NCBI GenBank assembly: GCA_963817755.1
Contig: CAWFPB010000003.1
Coordinates: forward strand, 1,280,665-1,344,664
From: Oleiagrimonas sp963817755
Lineage (GTDB): Bacteria; Pseudomonadota; Gammaproteobacteria; Xanthomonadales; Rhodanobacteraceae
Reading direction: 5' to 3'
DNA: 64,000 nt
Each line of letters starts with the position of its first letter. Position 1 is the first letter of the stretch. This document shows positions 26,902-36,990 of this stretch, one piece after another. The notes under the pieces are model-generated. The model ran no database searches, was not told the origin of the DNA, and saw only the letters and a list, made by a program, of their open reading frames with translations. The position numbers were made by a program, and so were the translations under genes.

Positions 26902-28056
26902 TCAGCGCTTCTCGATCGGCACGTAGGCCTGGTCCTCGGGACCGATGTAGTTGGCGCTGGGCCGGATGATCTTGCCATCCTGGCGCTGTTCCATCACGTG
27001 CGCGCTCCAGCCGGTGGTGCGGGCGATCACGAACAGCGGCGTGAACATCGCCGTCGGCACGCCCATCATGTGGTAGGCCGAGGCGCTGTACCAGTCCAGG
27101 TTGGGGAACATCTTCTTCAGTTCCATCATCACGTTCTCGATCCGCTCGGAGATCTCGAACAGGCGCATGTTGCCACCGTCCTGGCACAGCTTGCGGCTGA
27201 TGTCCTTGATGATGGGGTTGCGCGGGTCGCCGATGGTGTAGACCGGGTGGCCGAAGCCGATCACGATCTCCTTGTTGGCCACGCGCTCGCGGATGTCGGC
27301 CTCGGCCTCGTCGGCGTCGCGATAGCGGCTGATGATCTCCATCGCCACCTCGTTGGCGCCGCCGTGCTTGGGACCGCGCAGCGCGCCGATGGCGCCGGTG
27401 ATGGACGAGTAGATGTCCGAGCCGGTGCCGGCGATCACGCGGGCGGTGAAGGTCGAGGCGTTGAACTCGTGCTCGGCGTACAGGATCAGCGACTTGTCCA
27501 GCGCCTGCGCCTGCAGCTCGCTGGCCGGCTTGCCGTGCAGCAGGTGCAGGAAGTGGCCGGCGATCGACTCGTCGTCGGTTTCGGTCTCGATGCGCTTGCC
27601 GTTCTGGCGGAAGTGGTACCAGTACAGCAGCATCGAACCGAAGCTGGCGATCAGGCGGTCGGCGATCTCGCGCGCGCCGCTGACGCTGTGGTCGTCCTTC
27701 TCCGGCAGTACCGTGCCCAGCACCGAGCAGCCGGTGCGCAGCACGTCCATCGGATGGGTCGCCGCCGGAAGCTGCTCGAGCACGGCCTGGACCGGCTGCG
27801 GCAGGCCACGCATGCGCTGCAGGCGCGCACGGTAGGCGTTGAGCTCGGACCAGGTCGGCAGGTGGCCGTGGATCAGCAGGTGCGCGACTTCCTCGAAGGT
27901 GGACTTGGTGGCCAGGTCCTTGATGTCGTAGCCGCGGTAGTGCAGGTCATTGCCGCTGCGCCCGACCGTGCACACCGAGGTGTTGCCGGCGGCGACGCCG
28001 GAAAGCGCCACGGACTTCTTGGGCTTGGGCAGGTTGGACTGGGTGTTCTCGCTCAT
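26902..28056 (-). CDS. prpC: 2-methylcitrate synthase
   Basis: 384 aa, normal for PrpC. It condenses propionyl-CoA with oxaloacetate. Citrate-synthase-fold catalytic residues are the histidines of LRGPKHGGANE and IGFGHPVY and an aspartate nearer the C-terminus. The motif NDLHYRGYDIKDLA near the N-terminus is typical of PrpC rather than of housekeeping GltA. It lies downstream of prpB on the same strand with a 119-base spacer containing a REP-like hairpin; the two are probably co-transcribed. Confidence 0.95.
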   Translation of the reverse strand: MSENTQSNLPKPKKSVALSGVAAGNTSVCTVGRSGNDLHYRGYDIKDLATKSTFEEVAHLLIHGHLPTWSELNAYRARLQRMRGLPQPVQAVLEQLPAATHPMDVLRTGCSVLGTVLPEKDDHSVSGAREIADRLIASFGSMLLYWYHFRQNGKRIETETDDESIAGHFLHLLHGKPASELQAQALDKSLILYAEHEFNASTFTARVIAGTGSDIYSSITGAIGALRGPKHGGANEVAMEIISRYRDADEAEADIRERVANKEIVIGFGHPVYTIGDPRNPIIKDISRKLCQDGGNMRLFEISERIENVMMELKKMFPNLDWYSASAYHMMGVPTAMFTPLFVIARTTGWSAHVMEQRQDGKIIRPSANYIGPEDQAYVPIEKR

Positions 28057-28136
28057 GCTGAAAACCTCGTGTTTGCTTTTCGCTGAATGGAGGCCGCGCC
28101 GGAATGGCCGGCGCTCCCCGCCTGGTGTTCGTCGAA

Positions 28137-28163
28137 CGTAGGGCGGACGCTGCCCGCCCTACG
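28137..28163. repeat. GTAG-type hairpin between prpB and prpC
   Basis: CGTAGGGCGG and CCGCCCTACG form a perfect 10-bp stem around a 7-base loop. The GTAGG head matches the REP elements at 375 and 6950. It lies inside the likely prpB-prpC transcript. Confidence 0.55.
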
Positions 28164-28175
28164 TCCCGTTGTTGG

Positions 28176-29060
28176 TCACTTTTCGCTGTCGAACAGCGCG
28201 TCGAGCTTGTTCTCGTATTCGTGGTAGCCGAGGAAGTCGTACAGTTCCTCGCGCGTCTGCATCTGCGGCACCACCGACTTCTGCGTGCCCTCGCGGCGCA
28301 CCGTCTCGTAGAAATTCAGCGCCGCCTTGTTCATGGCGCGGTAGGCGCCGCAGCAGTACAGCGCGATGTCCACGCCGGCCTCGCGCAGCTCGTCGACGGT
28401 GAAGAACGGGGTCGATCCGAATTCGGTCAGGTTGGCCAGGATCGGCACCTTCACCGCGGCCTTGAACTTGCGGTAGTCGTCCAGTGTCTTCATGGCCTCG
28501 GGGAAGATCATGTCGGCGCCGGCCTCGACGTAGGCCATGGCGCGCTCGATGGCAGCGTCGATGCCCTCCTTCGCGGCGGCGTCGGTGCGCGCCATGATCA
28601 CGAAGTCCGGATCGGTCCTGGCGTCCACCGCCGCCTTGACGCGGTCGACCATCTCCGCCGTCGGCACCACTTCCTTGCCCGGACGGTGGCCGCAGCGCTT
28701 CTGGCCGACCTGGTCCTCCATGTGCACCGCGGCCACGCCGACACGCTCGAACGAGCGGATGGTGCGGGCGATGTTGAAGGCGCCGCCCCAGCCGGTGTCG
28801 ATGTCGACCATCAGCGGCATGCCGGTGGCCTCGACGATGCGACGGGCGTCGGTGAGGACGTCCTCCATGGTGCTGATGCCCAGGTCGGGCATGCCGAGCG
28901 AATTGGCGGCCACACCGCCGCCGGACAGGTACAGCGCCTTGTATCCGGTGCGCTTGGCCATCAGGCCGGCATAGGCGGTGATCGCGCCCATCACCTGCAA
29001 CGGACTTTCGGCCTCGAGTGCGGCACGGAAGGCCGCGCCCATCGACGCTCGTGCACTCAT
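28176..29060 (-). CDS. prpB: 2-methylisocitrate lyase
   Basis: 294 aa. It cleaves 2-methylisocitrate to pyruvate and succinate. The catalytic signature is QKRCGH with Cys123, and Mg2+ ligands are in MVDIDTGWG (about residues 84-92). It continues with LTEFGSTPFF. The start ATG at 29060 has GGAG upstream; an extension to 29096 is not conserved. It is the first gene of the prpB-prpC pair; no acnD, prpF or PrpR-type regulator is adjacent. Confidence 0.95.
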   Translation of the reverse strand: MSARASMGAAFRAALEAESPLQVMGAITAYAGLMAKRTGYKALYLSGGGVAANSLGMPDLGISTMEDVLTDARRIVEATGMPLMVDIDTGWGGAFNIARTIRSFERVGVAAVHMEDQVGQKRCGHRPGKEVVPTAEMVDRVKAAVDARTDPDFVIMARTDAAAKEGIDAAIERAMAYVEAGADMIFPEAMKTLDDYRKFKAAVKVPILANLTEFGSTPFFTVDELREAGVDIALYCCGAYRAMNKAALNFYETVRREGTQKSVVPQMQTREELYDFLGYHEYENKLDALFDSEK

Positions 29061-29158
29061 GGAGATGCTCCTTGGAGGGTGGTTCCAGCCCGCCATTGTA
29101 GTGCATCCGGCGGTCCCGGGCGTTCGCGACGGCAGGCCGCCGGCACTAGCATGGGGCC

Positions 29159-29374
29159 ATGGACCGCGCCATCGTCACCACCAGCACGCTGACCTGCCCG
29201 GCCTGCGGCCACGCCGAGATCGAGACCATGCCGACCCACGCCTGCGTGCATTTCTACGCGTGCAAGGGCTGCGGCGCCCTGCTCAAGCCCCGGGAGGGCG
29301 ATTGCTGCGTGTTCTGCAGCTACGGCGACACGCCCTGCCCGCCGGTTCAGTCCGACGGCAAGGGCTGCTGCTGA
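29159..29374 (+). CDS. GDCCVxC domain protein (Cys form)
   Basis: 71 aa with ten cysteines. It contains two CxxC zinc-knuckle-like pairs (CPACGH, CKGCGA), then EGDCCVFCSYGDTPCPPVQ, the signature of the small GDCCVxC family in which the first Cys of the pair is selenocysteine in some bacteria; here it is Cys. It may bind heavy metal or thiol groups; no function has been demonstrated to my knowledge. The 3' end overlaps the stop region of the convergent peroxiredoxin gene by 28 bases. Confidence 0.8.
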   Translation: MDRAIVTTSTLTCPACGHAEIETMPTHACVHFYACKGCGALLKPREGDCCVFCSYGDTPCPPVQSDGKGCC

Positions 29375-29934
29375 GGCTTCGCCGCGGCGCGCCCGTGCGC
29401 CTTGTCCCACTTGCGCAACGCCGCCAGGGTGTTGGCCACGTGCCGGGCCGGGTTGAGACTGGTGTAGCTGTAGATGACCGTGCCGTCGGGCGCGATCACG
29501 TAGGAGATGCGTCGCGCATAGCCGTGGAAGATCGGCATCACCGCGTCGTAGGCCCTCGTGATACTGCCGTCGGGATCGGCGGCGACCGGGAACTTGCTGC
29601 GGCAGGCGCTGACCGAGAATTTCCGCAGCGTCTCGATCGGGTCCCGCGAGACGCCGATCACGCGGGCGCCCAGCGCCCGGTAGCGCGGCATGGCCGCGGC
29701 GAAATCGTGCGCCTCGATGGTGCAGCCGCGGGTGAAGGCCTCAGGGTAGAAATACAGCACCACCGGCCCCTTCTCCAGCGCCGCGGCCAGGCGGTAGGGA
29801 TGGGTCTTGCCGCCCAGCGTGGCCGTCGCGGTGAACATCGGCGCACGCGCCCCGTCGGGCAGGGCGGCGCGCACGGGCGGTATGGACAACAGGGCCAGGC
29901 AGAGGACAAGGATCAGGCTGCGTTTCACGGTCAT
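29347..29934 (-). CDS. Exported Bcp-type peroxiredoxin (first copy)
   Basis: 195 aa. A hydrophobic signal peptide (MTVKRSLILVLCLALL, cleavage after PVRA) is followed by an AhpC/TSA domain. The peroxidatic Cys is in YPEAFTRGCTIE, and a second Cys in VSACRSKFP may resolve it. It reduces peroxides in the periplasm. It is paralogous to the gene at 31916, with the same C-terminal SLNPARHVANTLAALRKW block. Export of a Bcp-type enzyme is less common than the cytoplasmic form. The C-terminal tail is extended and Gln/Pro-rich. Confidence 0.88.
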   Translation of the reverse strand: MTVKRSLILVLCLALLSIPPVRAALPDGARAPMFTATATLGGKTHPYRLAAALEKGPVVLYFYPEAFTRGCTIEAHDFAAAMPRYRALGARVIGVSRDPIETLRKFSVSACRSKFPVAADPDGSITRAYDAVMPIFHGYARRISYVIAPDGTVIYSYTSLNPARHVANTLAALRKWDKAHGRAAAKPQQQPLPSD

Positions 29935-30076
29935 TCCGGAACTTGCTGCCCGTAACGGGCTGGTATGCAAGGATACGGGGATCGCACGCGGGCGGATGCA
30001 GGCCGGCGTGGATCGCCACCACGGGGCACGCGCTGCATACTGTCCGTTGCCGTTGCCCTCTTGCACAATCGTTCGC

Positions 30077-30799
30077 ATGACTGCCATCCCGATCCTGATG
30101 TACCACCATGTCGCGCCGGTGCCCGACGGCCTGCGTGGCCTGCGTGGCCTGTACGTGACGCCCGGGGCCTTCGCCCGGCAGATGCGCCTGCTGCGCCTGC
30201 TCGGCTTTCGCGGGTTGTCGATGTCGCAGGCCGGGCCGTACCTTCGCGGCGAGGCCGAAGGCCGGGTGGCCGTGATCACGCTGGATGACGGCTACGTGGA
30301 CAACCTCGACCATGCCCTTCCGATCCTGCAGCATCACGGCTTCGGCGCCACCTGCTACGCGGTCAGCGCCGCGCGCGGCGGGACCAACCACTGGGACGAG
30401 GAGCGCAGCGGCGTGCGTGCGCCGCTGATGGATGCCGCCGGCTGGCGCCAGTGGCACGCCGCCGGCCTGGAGATCGGCGCGCACACGCGCTCGCACGTGC
30501 ACCTGACCCGCTGCGACGACGCCACCCTGCGCGAGGAAGTGCACGGCTGCAAGGCCGAGCTGGAGGACGCCCTGGGCACACCGGTGACCCAGTTCTGCTA
30601 TCCCTACGGCGACCACGACGAGCGCGTGGTCGAGGCCGTGCGTGCGGCCGGCTACAGCGATGCCACCACCACCGGGCGCGGGCGCGCACGCGCCGGCGGC
30701 GACCGCCTGCGCTGGCCGCGGATCCCCATCTCCAACCGCCATCTGTTGCCGCAGGTGGCGGTGCGATTGCTGAGCCGCTACGAGGACCGCCACGCATGA
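30077..30799 (+). CDS. Polysaccharide deacetylase (NodB-fold)
   Basis: 240 aa. The NodB motifs are ITLDDGYVDN (metal-binding Asp pair) and HTRSH, followed by FCYPYGDHD. It begins with ILMYHHVAP, the usual start of the domain. There is no signal peptide, so it probably acts on a cytoplasmic sugar-lipid or nucleotide-linked intermediate. It overlaps the next glycosyltransferase gene by four bases (ATGA), indicating joint action in surface polysaccharide or lipopolysaccharide assembly. Confidence 0.88.
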   Translation: MTAIPILMYHHVAPVPDGLRGLRGLYVTPGAFARQMRLLRLLGFRGLSMSQAGPYLRGEAEGRVAVITLDDGYVDNLDHALPILQHHGFGATCYAVSAARGGTNHWDEERSGVRAPLMDAAGWRQWHAAGLEIGAHTRSHVHLTRCDDATLREEVHGCKAELEDALGTPVTQFCYPYGDHDERVVEAVRAAGYSDATTTGRGRARAGGDRLRWPRIPISNRHLLPQVAVRLLSRYEDRHA

Positions 30800-31902
30800 A
30801 GCTGCTGTTCGTGGGCACCGATCGCGACCGCGCCGGCGGCGCCGCCCATTTCCTGTCCATGGTCCAGGCCATGTCCGACGCCGGACACACGGTCGAGGCG
30901 CTGGCCGACCGCGACGGCTTCATCGCCGGCCGCCTGCAGGAACTGGGCCTGACCTGGCATCACGCCCGTTTCCGCAACGTGTTCGTGCCGTCCGCGCATC
31001 GCGCCCTGGCGCGCGCCATCCGCCGCCTGCGACCGGACTGGCTGATCGGCGACTTCGGCAAGGAGTACTGGCCGCTGATCGTGCAGGGGCGCCTGCACGG
31101 CGTGCCGGTGGCCCTGTTCCGGCAACGCGCACCGGCCATGCACAAGATGTCCGAATACCTGCTGCCGCGCCTGGCGCAGCGCTTCATCGCCGTGTCCGAA
31201 CACGCCCGCACGCTGTTCGTCGGGCGCGGCATGCCGGCCGACCGGGTGCAGGTGGTCTACAACCCCGTCGACACCCGGGTCAGCCGCCCCGATCCGGCCT
31301 ACGGACAACAGCTGCGCCGCGAATTCGGCATCCCGGAAGACGCCATCGTGGTCGGCTTCGTCGGCCGCATGTACACCGGCAAGGGCATCTTCGTGCTGCA
31401 GCCGGCCCTGGAGCAGGCCATGGCCGCCGAGCCGCGCCTGCACGCGCTGTGGATCGGCGAGGGGCCGCAGCTGGACGACCTCAAGCGCGACATCCAGGCC
31501 GGCGCGCATGCCGCGCGCCACCACCTGGCCGGATGGCGCGCCGACGCCGCGCGCTGCTACAGCGCCATGTCGATGCTGGCCTTCCCCACGGTGATGGAGG
31601 AAATGTTCGGGCGCGTGTCGGTCGAGGCCCAGGCCAGCGGCGTGCCGGTGCTGGGCAGCCGCATCAACGGCATCGCCGAGTCGCTGCGCGAGGGCGAGAC
31701 CGGCCGCCTGCTGCCGGTGGGCCAGGTCGAGGCCTGGCGCGACGCCATCCTGGACCTGTGCACGGACGCCACGCGCCAGCGCATGGCCGCGGCCTCGCGG
31801 GCGTTCGTCGAGGCGCGCTTCTCGATGCCGGTGGTGGCGCGCGATTTCGCGCGGGTACTGGCCGGACCGGAGGGGAACGGGCCGTCGCGGTCCGGCGCCT
31901 GA
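30796..31902 (+). CDS. Family 4 glycosyltransferase
   Basis: 368 aa, GT-B fold. The C-terminal donor-binding half has VGFVGRMYTGKG, ALWIGEGPQ and the EX7E motif (EMFGRVSVE) followed by SGVPVLGSRINGIAE. The N-terminal half begins MKLLFVGTDRDRAGGAAHF, the usual acceptor-side glycine-rich loop. It is coupled to the upstream deacetylase. The two-gene plus-strand module is bracketed by two paralogous peroxiredoxin genes on the minus strand. Confidence 0.9.
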   Translation: MKLLFVGTDRDRAGGAAHFLSMVQAMSDAGHTVEALADRDGFIAGRLQELGLTWHHARFRNVFVPSAHRALARAIRRLRPDWLIGDFGKEYWPLIVQGRLHGVPVALFRQRAPAMHKMSEYLLPRLAQRFIAVSEHARTLFVGRGMPADRVQVVYNPVDTRVSRPDPAYGQQLRREFGIPEDAIVVGFVGRMYTGKGIFVLQPALEQAMAAEPRLHALWIGEGPQLDDLKRDIQAGAHAARHHLAGWRADAARCYSAMSMLAFPTVMEEMFGRVSVEAQASGVPVLGSRINGIAESLREGETGRLLPVGQVEAWRDAILDLCTDATRQRMAAASRAFVEARFSMPVVARDFARVLAGPEGNGPSRSGA

Positions 31903-31915
31903 ATCCGCTGCCCGG

Positions 31916-32458
31916 TTACCGGTGCTGCGCGGCGTGCCACTTGCGCAGCGCCGCCAGCGTGTTGGCCACGTGCCGGGCCGGATTCATGTCGGTGTAGTGG
32001 TACAGGATCGTGCCGTCCGGCGCGATCACGTAGGAAGTGCGGTTGGCGCGGCCCGAGCCGTCGCCCAGGACCGAGTCGTAGTCCTTGATGATGTGCCCGT
32101 CGGTGTCGGCAGCGACCGGGAACTTGCTGCGGCATTCGCTGACCGAGAACTTCTTCAGCCGGGCGATGGGGTCGTGCGAGACGCCGATCACCGTGGCGCC
32201 CAGTGCCCGGTACTTGCCGATGGCATCGGCGAAGTCGTGCGCCTCGACGGTGCAGCCCGGGGTGAAGGCCTGGGGATAGAAATAGACCACCACCGGCCCC
32301 TTCTTCAGTGCCTTGGCCAGGTCGTAGGAATAGGTGTTGCCGCCGAGCGTGGCGGTGGCCGAGAACATCGGCGCCTTGCTGCCCACCGGCAGCGCGGCCA
32401 GGGCCGGCAGGGTCATGCACAGGCTGGCAACGAAAAGAGGGATCAGGAAACGCTTCAT
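31916..32458 (-). CDS. Exported Bcp-type peroxiredoxin (second copy)
   Basis: 180 aa. The signal peptide MKRFLIPLFVASLCM... ends PALAA. The peroxidatic Cys is in YPQAFTPGCTVEAHD, and a second conserved Cys is in VSECRSKFP. It has the same architecture as the 29347 copy, and the last 50 bases or so of the two genes are nearly the same sequence. The start at 32458 is supported by the paralogue; the frame is open further upstream but without homology. It lies 14 bases after the glycosyltransferase, converging. Confidence 0.9.
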   Translation of the reverse strand: MKRFLIPLFVASLCMTLPALAALPVGSKAPMFSATATLGGNTYSYDLAKALKKGPVVVYFYPQAFTPGCTVEAHDFADAIGKYRALGATVIGVSHDPIARLKKFSVSECRSKFPVAADTDGHIIKDYDSVLGDGSGRANRTSYVIAPDGTILYHYTDMNPARHVANTLAALRKWHAAQHR

Positions 32459-32558
32459 GGACGAACTCCCGTGAGGTGGAAGGCCGCGGCGTCGCAGGGA
32501 GGCACCGCATGCTCGTTCCATTCCTACGCCGGTGGATGCCCGGCGGATGCATGCAGCC

Positions 32559-34460
<1,902 letters not shown>

Positions 34461-34580
34461 GCTTGCCACCTCGTGCGGGGACTGGACTGGCTCAGCGTAG
34501 GACGACACCCACGCGTTGTATAGCGAGACAATGTCGCAGCCGCCGCCCGCCGGCGGCTCCACCCGGTGCGGCCGGGTACG

Positions 34581-34608
34581 AAAAAGGCGGCCCGCAGGCC
34601 GCCTTTTT
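34581..34608 (-). terminator. Intrinsic terminator after mdh
   Basis: A 12-bp stem (AAAAAGGCGGCC with GGCCGCCTTTTT) closes on a CGCA loop, just 3' of mdh. The A-run on its other side would let it work in both directions. Confidence 0.88.
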
Positions 34609-34628
34609 CGATTCGTGCGGAACCGGAC

Positions 34629-35612
34629 TCAGCCCGGGAACAGCCCCTCGACGGCGCTGCGCTCCTCGCGCAGTTCCTTGTCGGTGGCGTCGATGCGCGC
34701 ACGCGAGAAATCGTTGATGGCCAGGTCCTGGACGATCGTGTACTTGCCGTCCTTGCAGGTCACCGGGTAGCCGAAGATCACGCCCGGCTCGATGCCGTAG
34801 GAGCCGTCCGACGGGATGCCCATCGATACCCACTCGCCTTCCGGCGTACCCAGCGCCCACGAGCGCATGTGGTCGATCGCCGCCGAGGCCGCCGAGGCCG
34901 CCGAGGAGGCACCGCGCGCCTTGATGATGGCCGCGCCACGCTGCTGCACGGTGGGGATGAACTCGCCCTCGTACCAGGCCTGGTCGACCAGTTCCATCGC
35001 GTGGGTGCCGTCGACGGTGGCGTGGTGCAGGTCCGGGAACTGGGTGGAGCTGTGGTTGCCCCAGATGATCATGTTCTTGATGTCGGTGTTGTGCTTGCCG
35101 GTCTTCTCGGCCAGCTGGCTCATGGCGCGGTTGTGGTCCAGGCGCACCATGGCGGTGAAGCACTTCGGATCCAGGTCCGGCGCGTTCTGCTGGGCGATCA
35201 GCGCGTTGGTGTTGGCCGGGTTGCCGACCACCAGCACCTTGACGTCGCGCTTGGCGTGGTCGTTGAGCGCCTTGCCCTGCGGGCCGAAGATCTTGCCGTT
35301 GGCCTCCAGCAGGTCCTTGCGCTCCATGCCGGCACCGCGCGGACGCGCGCCGACCAGCAGCGCGTAGTCGGCATCCTTGAAGGCGACGTTGGCGTCGTCG
35401 GTGGCGACGATGTCGGCCAGCAGCGGGAACGCGCAGTCGTTCAGTTCCATCACCACGCCCTTGAGCGCGTCCAGGGCCGGGGTGATCTCGAGCAGGTTGA
35501 GGATGACCGGCTGGTCGGGGCCCAGCATGTCGCCGGCGGCAATGCGGAACAACAGCGCGTAGCCGATCTGGCCGGCGGCGCCGGTGACGGCAACTCGAAC
35601 GGGTGCTTTCAT
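34629..35612 (-). CDS. mdh: Malate dehydrogenase
   Basis: 327 aa. Oxidises malate to oxaloacetate with NAD+ and supplies the acceptor for citrate and methylcitrate synthases. The nucleotide-binding loop is VAVTGAAGQIGYALL, followed by GNPANTNALI. The substrate arginines are in GARPRGAGMERKDLL, and the catalytic His is in IIWGNHSSTQFPD. It is of the 325-330-residue LDH-like type used by xanthomonads, not the 312-residue E. coli form. The Ala/Ser-rich stretch near residue 240 is normal for this type. Confidence 0.96.
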   Translation of the reverse strand: MKAPVRVAVTGAAGQIGYALLFRIAAGDMLGPDQPVILNLLEITPALDALKGVVMELNDCAFPLLADIVATDDANVAFKDADYALLVGARPRGAGMERKDLLEANGKIFGPQGKALNDHAKRDVKVLVVGNPANTNALIAQQNAPDLDPKCFTAMVRLDHNRAMSQLAEKTGKHNTDIKNMIIWGNHSSTQFPDLHHATVDGTHAMELVDQAWYEGEFIPTVQQRGAAIIKARGASSAASAASAAIDHMRSWALGTPEGEWVSMGIPSDGSYGIEPGVIFGYPVTCKDGKYTIVQDLAINDFSRARIDATDKELREERSAVEGLFPG

Positions 35613-35645
35613 GGGTGAACTCCGTGATTCGGGATGAGGGGATTG

Positions 35646-35671
35646 GGGATTCGGGGCCATCCCCGAATCCC
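35646..35671. repeat. Heptad-derived hairpin between the aminotransferase gene and mdh
   Basis: GGGATTCGGGG and CCCCGAATCCC form a perfect 11-bp stem with a CCAT loop, in the 64-base spacer between the aminotransferase and mdh genes. It is built from the same GGGATTC unit seen at 7074, 17283 and 57154. Confidence 0.65.
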
Positions 35672-35676
35672 GGCCA

Positions 35677-36876
35677 TCAGGTCAATTCGGCAAAAAAGTC
35701 GCGGATGCGGTTCATGCCCGGCTCCAGTTCCTCGCTCTTGCAGGAATAGGAGATGCGCAGACCGCGTGGCTCGCCGAAGGCCGAGCCCGGCACGCAGGCC
35801 ACGCCCTTGGACTCCATCAGCGCCGTGCACACGTCGACGTCGTTCTCCAGGATCTTTCCGTTGTGGCTCTTGCCGAAGGCGCAAGAGATGTCCGGGAAGG
35901 CGTAGAACGCACCCTGCGGACGCGGGCAGACCACGCCCGGAATGCTGTTGAGGGTGTCGACCACCACGTCGCGACGCTGGGCGAACTCGGCACACTTGGC
36001 GGTGGGCACGTCCTGCGGACCGGACAGCGCGGCCACCGCGGCCACCGAGGCCACCTCGGGGATGTTGGTGATGTGGTTGGAGTTGAGCGTGACCACGGCC
36101 TTGGCGACATCTTCCGGTCCGGCCATCATGCCCACGCGCCAGCCGGGCATGCCGTAGGTCTTGGACAGCGAGTCGACGAAGATCACCCGGTCGCGAAGCT
36201 CCGGGCGCGCCTGCACGAAATTGTGGTAGCCGACATCGTCGAACACCATGCGGTGGTAGATGTCGTCGGTGATCACCCAGGTATCCGGATGCTTGACCAG
36301 CACGTCGGCCAGCGCGGCGATCTCGTCCTTCGTGTAGACCATGCCGGTCGGGTTGGACGGATTGTTGAACAGGAAGATCTTCGGCTTGCTGGCCAGCGCC
36401 TCGTCCAGCTGCGCGGGGGTCAGCTTGTAGTTCTGCTCCGGCGGGCACGGCAGCAGCTTGACCTTGGCATCGAGGATCTCGGCGATGTCCAGGTAGCTGG
36501 TCCAGTACGGCGTCGGGAAAGCCATCTCGTCGCCGTCGTCCAGCAGCGCCTCGGCCAGGTTGTAGAGAATGTGCTTGGCGCCGATCGCCACCGCGCAGTT
36601 CTCGCGCGCGTAGCCGTCCATGCCGCTGCGCTTGATGTGCCCGAGGAATGCATCCAGCAGGTCCGCGCTGCCGCGGTTGGAACCGTAGGAGCCCGAATCG
36701 TTGTCCAGCCAGTTGCGCACCGCTTCGTACACGTGCGGGCCGGGCAGGAAGTTGGGCACGCCGATCGAGAAACTGATGATGTCGCGGCCTTCGGCCTTGA
36801 GCTGGCGGGCCTTCTCGGCGATCAGCATGATCGTGCTCGGCTTGGCACGACTCATGCGCTGGGCGAGTTTGGGCAT
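35677..36876 (-). CDS. Class I PLP-dependent aminotransferase
   Basis: 399 aa, fold-type I. The PLP lysine is Lys239 in VDSLSKTYGMPGWRVG. NNPSNPTG (171-178) and the aspartate of VITDDIYH bind the cofactor, and the arginine of GLRISYS binds the alpha-carboxylate. It is close to aspartate aminotransferases of the AAT I-gamma kind; exact amino-acid preference cannot be fixed from sequence. The start ATG at 36876 gives the usual MPKLAQRMSRAKPS leader. It is upstream of mdh, which uses oxaloacetate, the keto acid that aspartate aminotransferase would make. Confidence 0.88.
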   Translation of the reverse strand: MPKLAQRMSRAKPSTIMLIAEKARQLKAEGRDIISFSIGVPNFLPGPHVYEAVRNWLDNDSGSYGSNRGSADLLDAFLGHIKRSGMDGYARENCAVAIGAKHILYNLAEALLDDGDEMAFPTPYWTSYLDIAEILDAKVKLLPCPPEQNYKLTPAQLDEALASKPKIFLFNNPSNPTGMVYTKDEIAALADVLVKHPDTWVITDDIYHRMVFDDVGYHNFVQARPELRDRVIFVDSLSKTYGMPGWRVGMMAGPEDVAKAVVTLNSNHITNIPEVASVAAVAALSGPQDVPTAKCAEFAQRRDVVVDTLNSIPGVVCPRPQGAFYAFPDISCAFGKSHNGKILENDVDVCTALMESKGVACVPGSAFGEPRGLRISYSCKSEELEPGMNRIRDFFAELT

Positions 36877-36990
36877 GTCGTCCTCACGCAACGCGGATGG
36901 GGAAAACGGCGATTTTATCACACGGCCGCAGCCGCGAACCCACCCGGAGGACGCGCGTACGGGCCGCCGGCGAACCGGCGGCCCGCTGCA

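Noticed and set aside
34885..34914. GCCGCCGAG tandem repeats in mdh as a possible expansion
   Set aside because: The encoded Ala/Ser-rich stretch is present in other xanthomonad-type malate dehydrogenases, so it is ordinary for the family.
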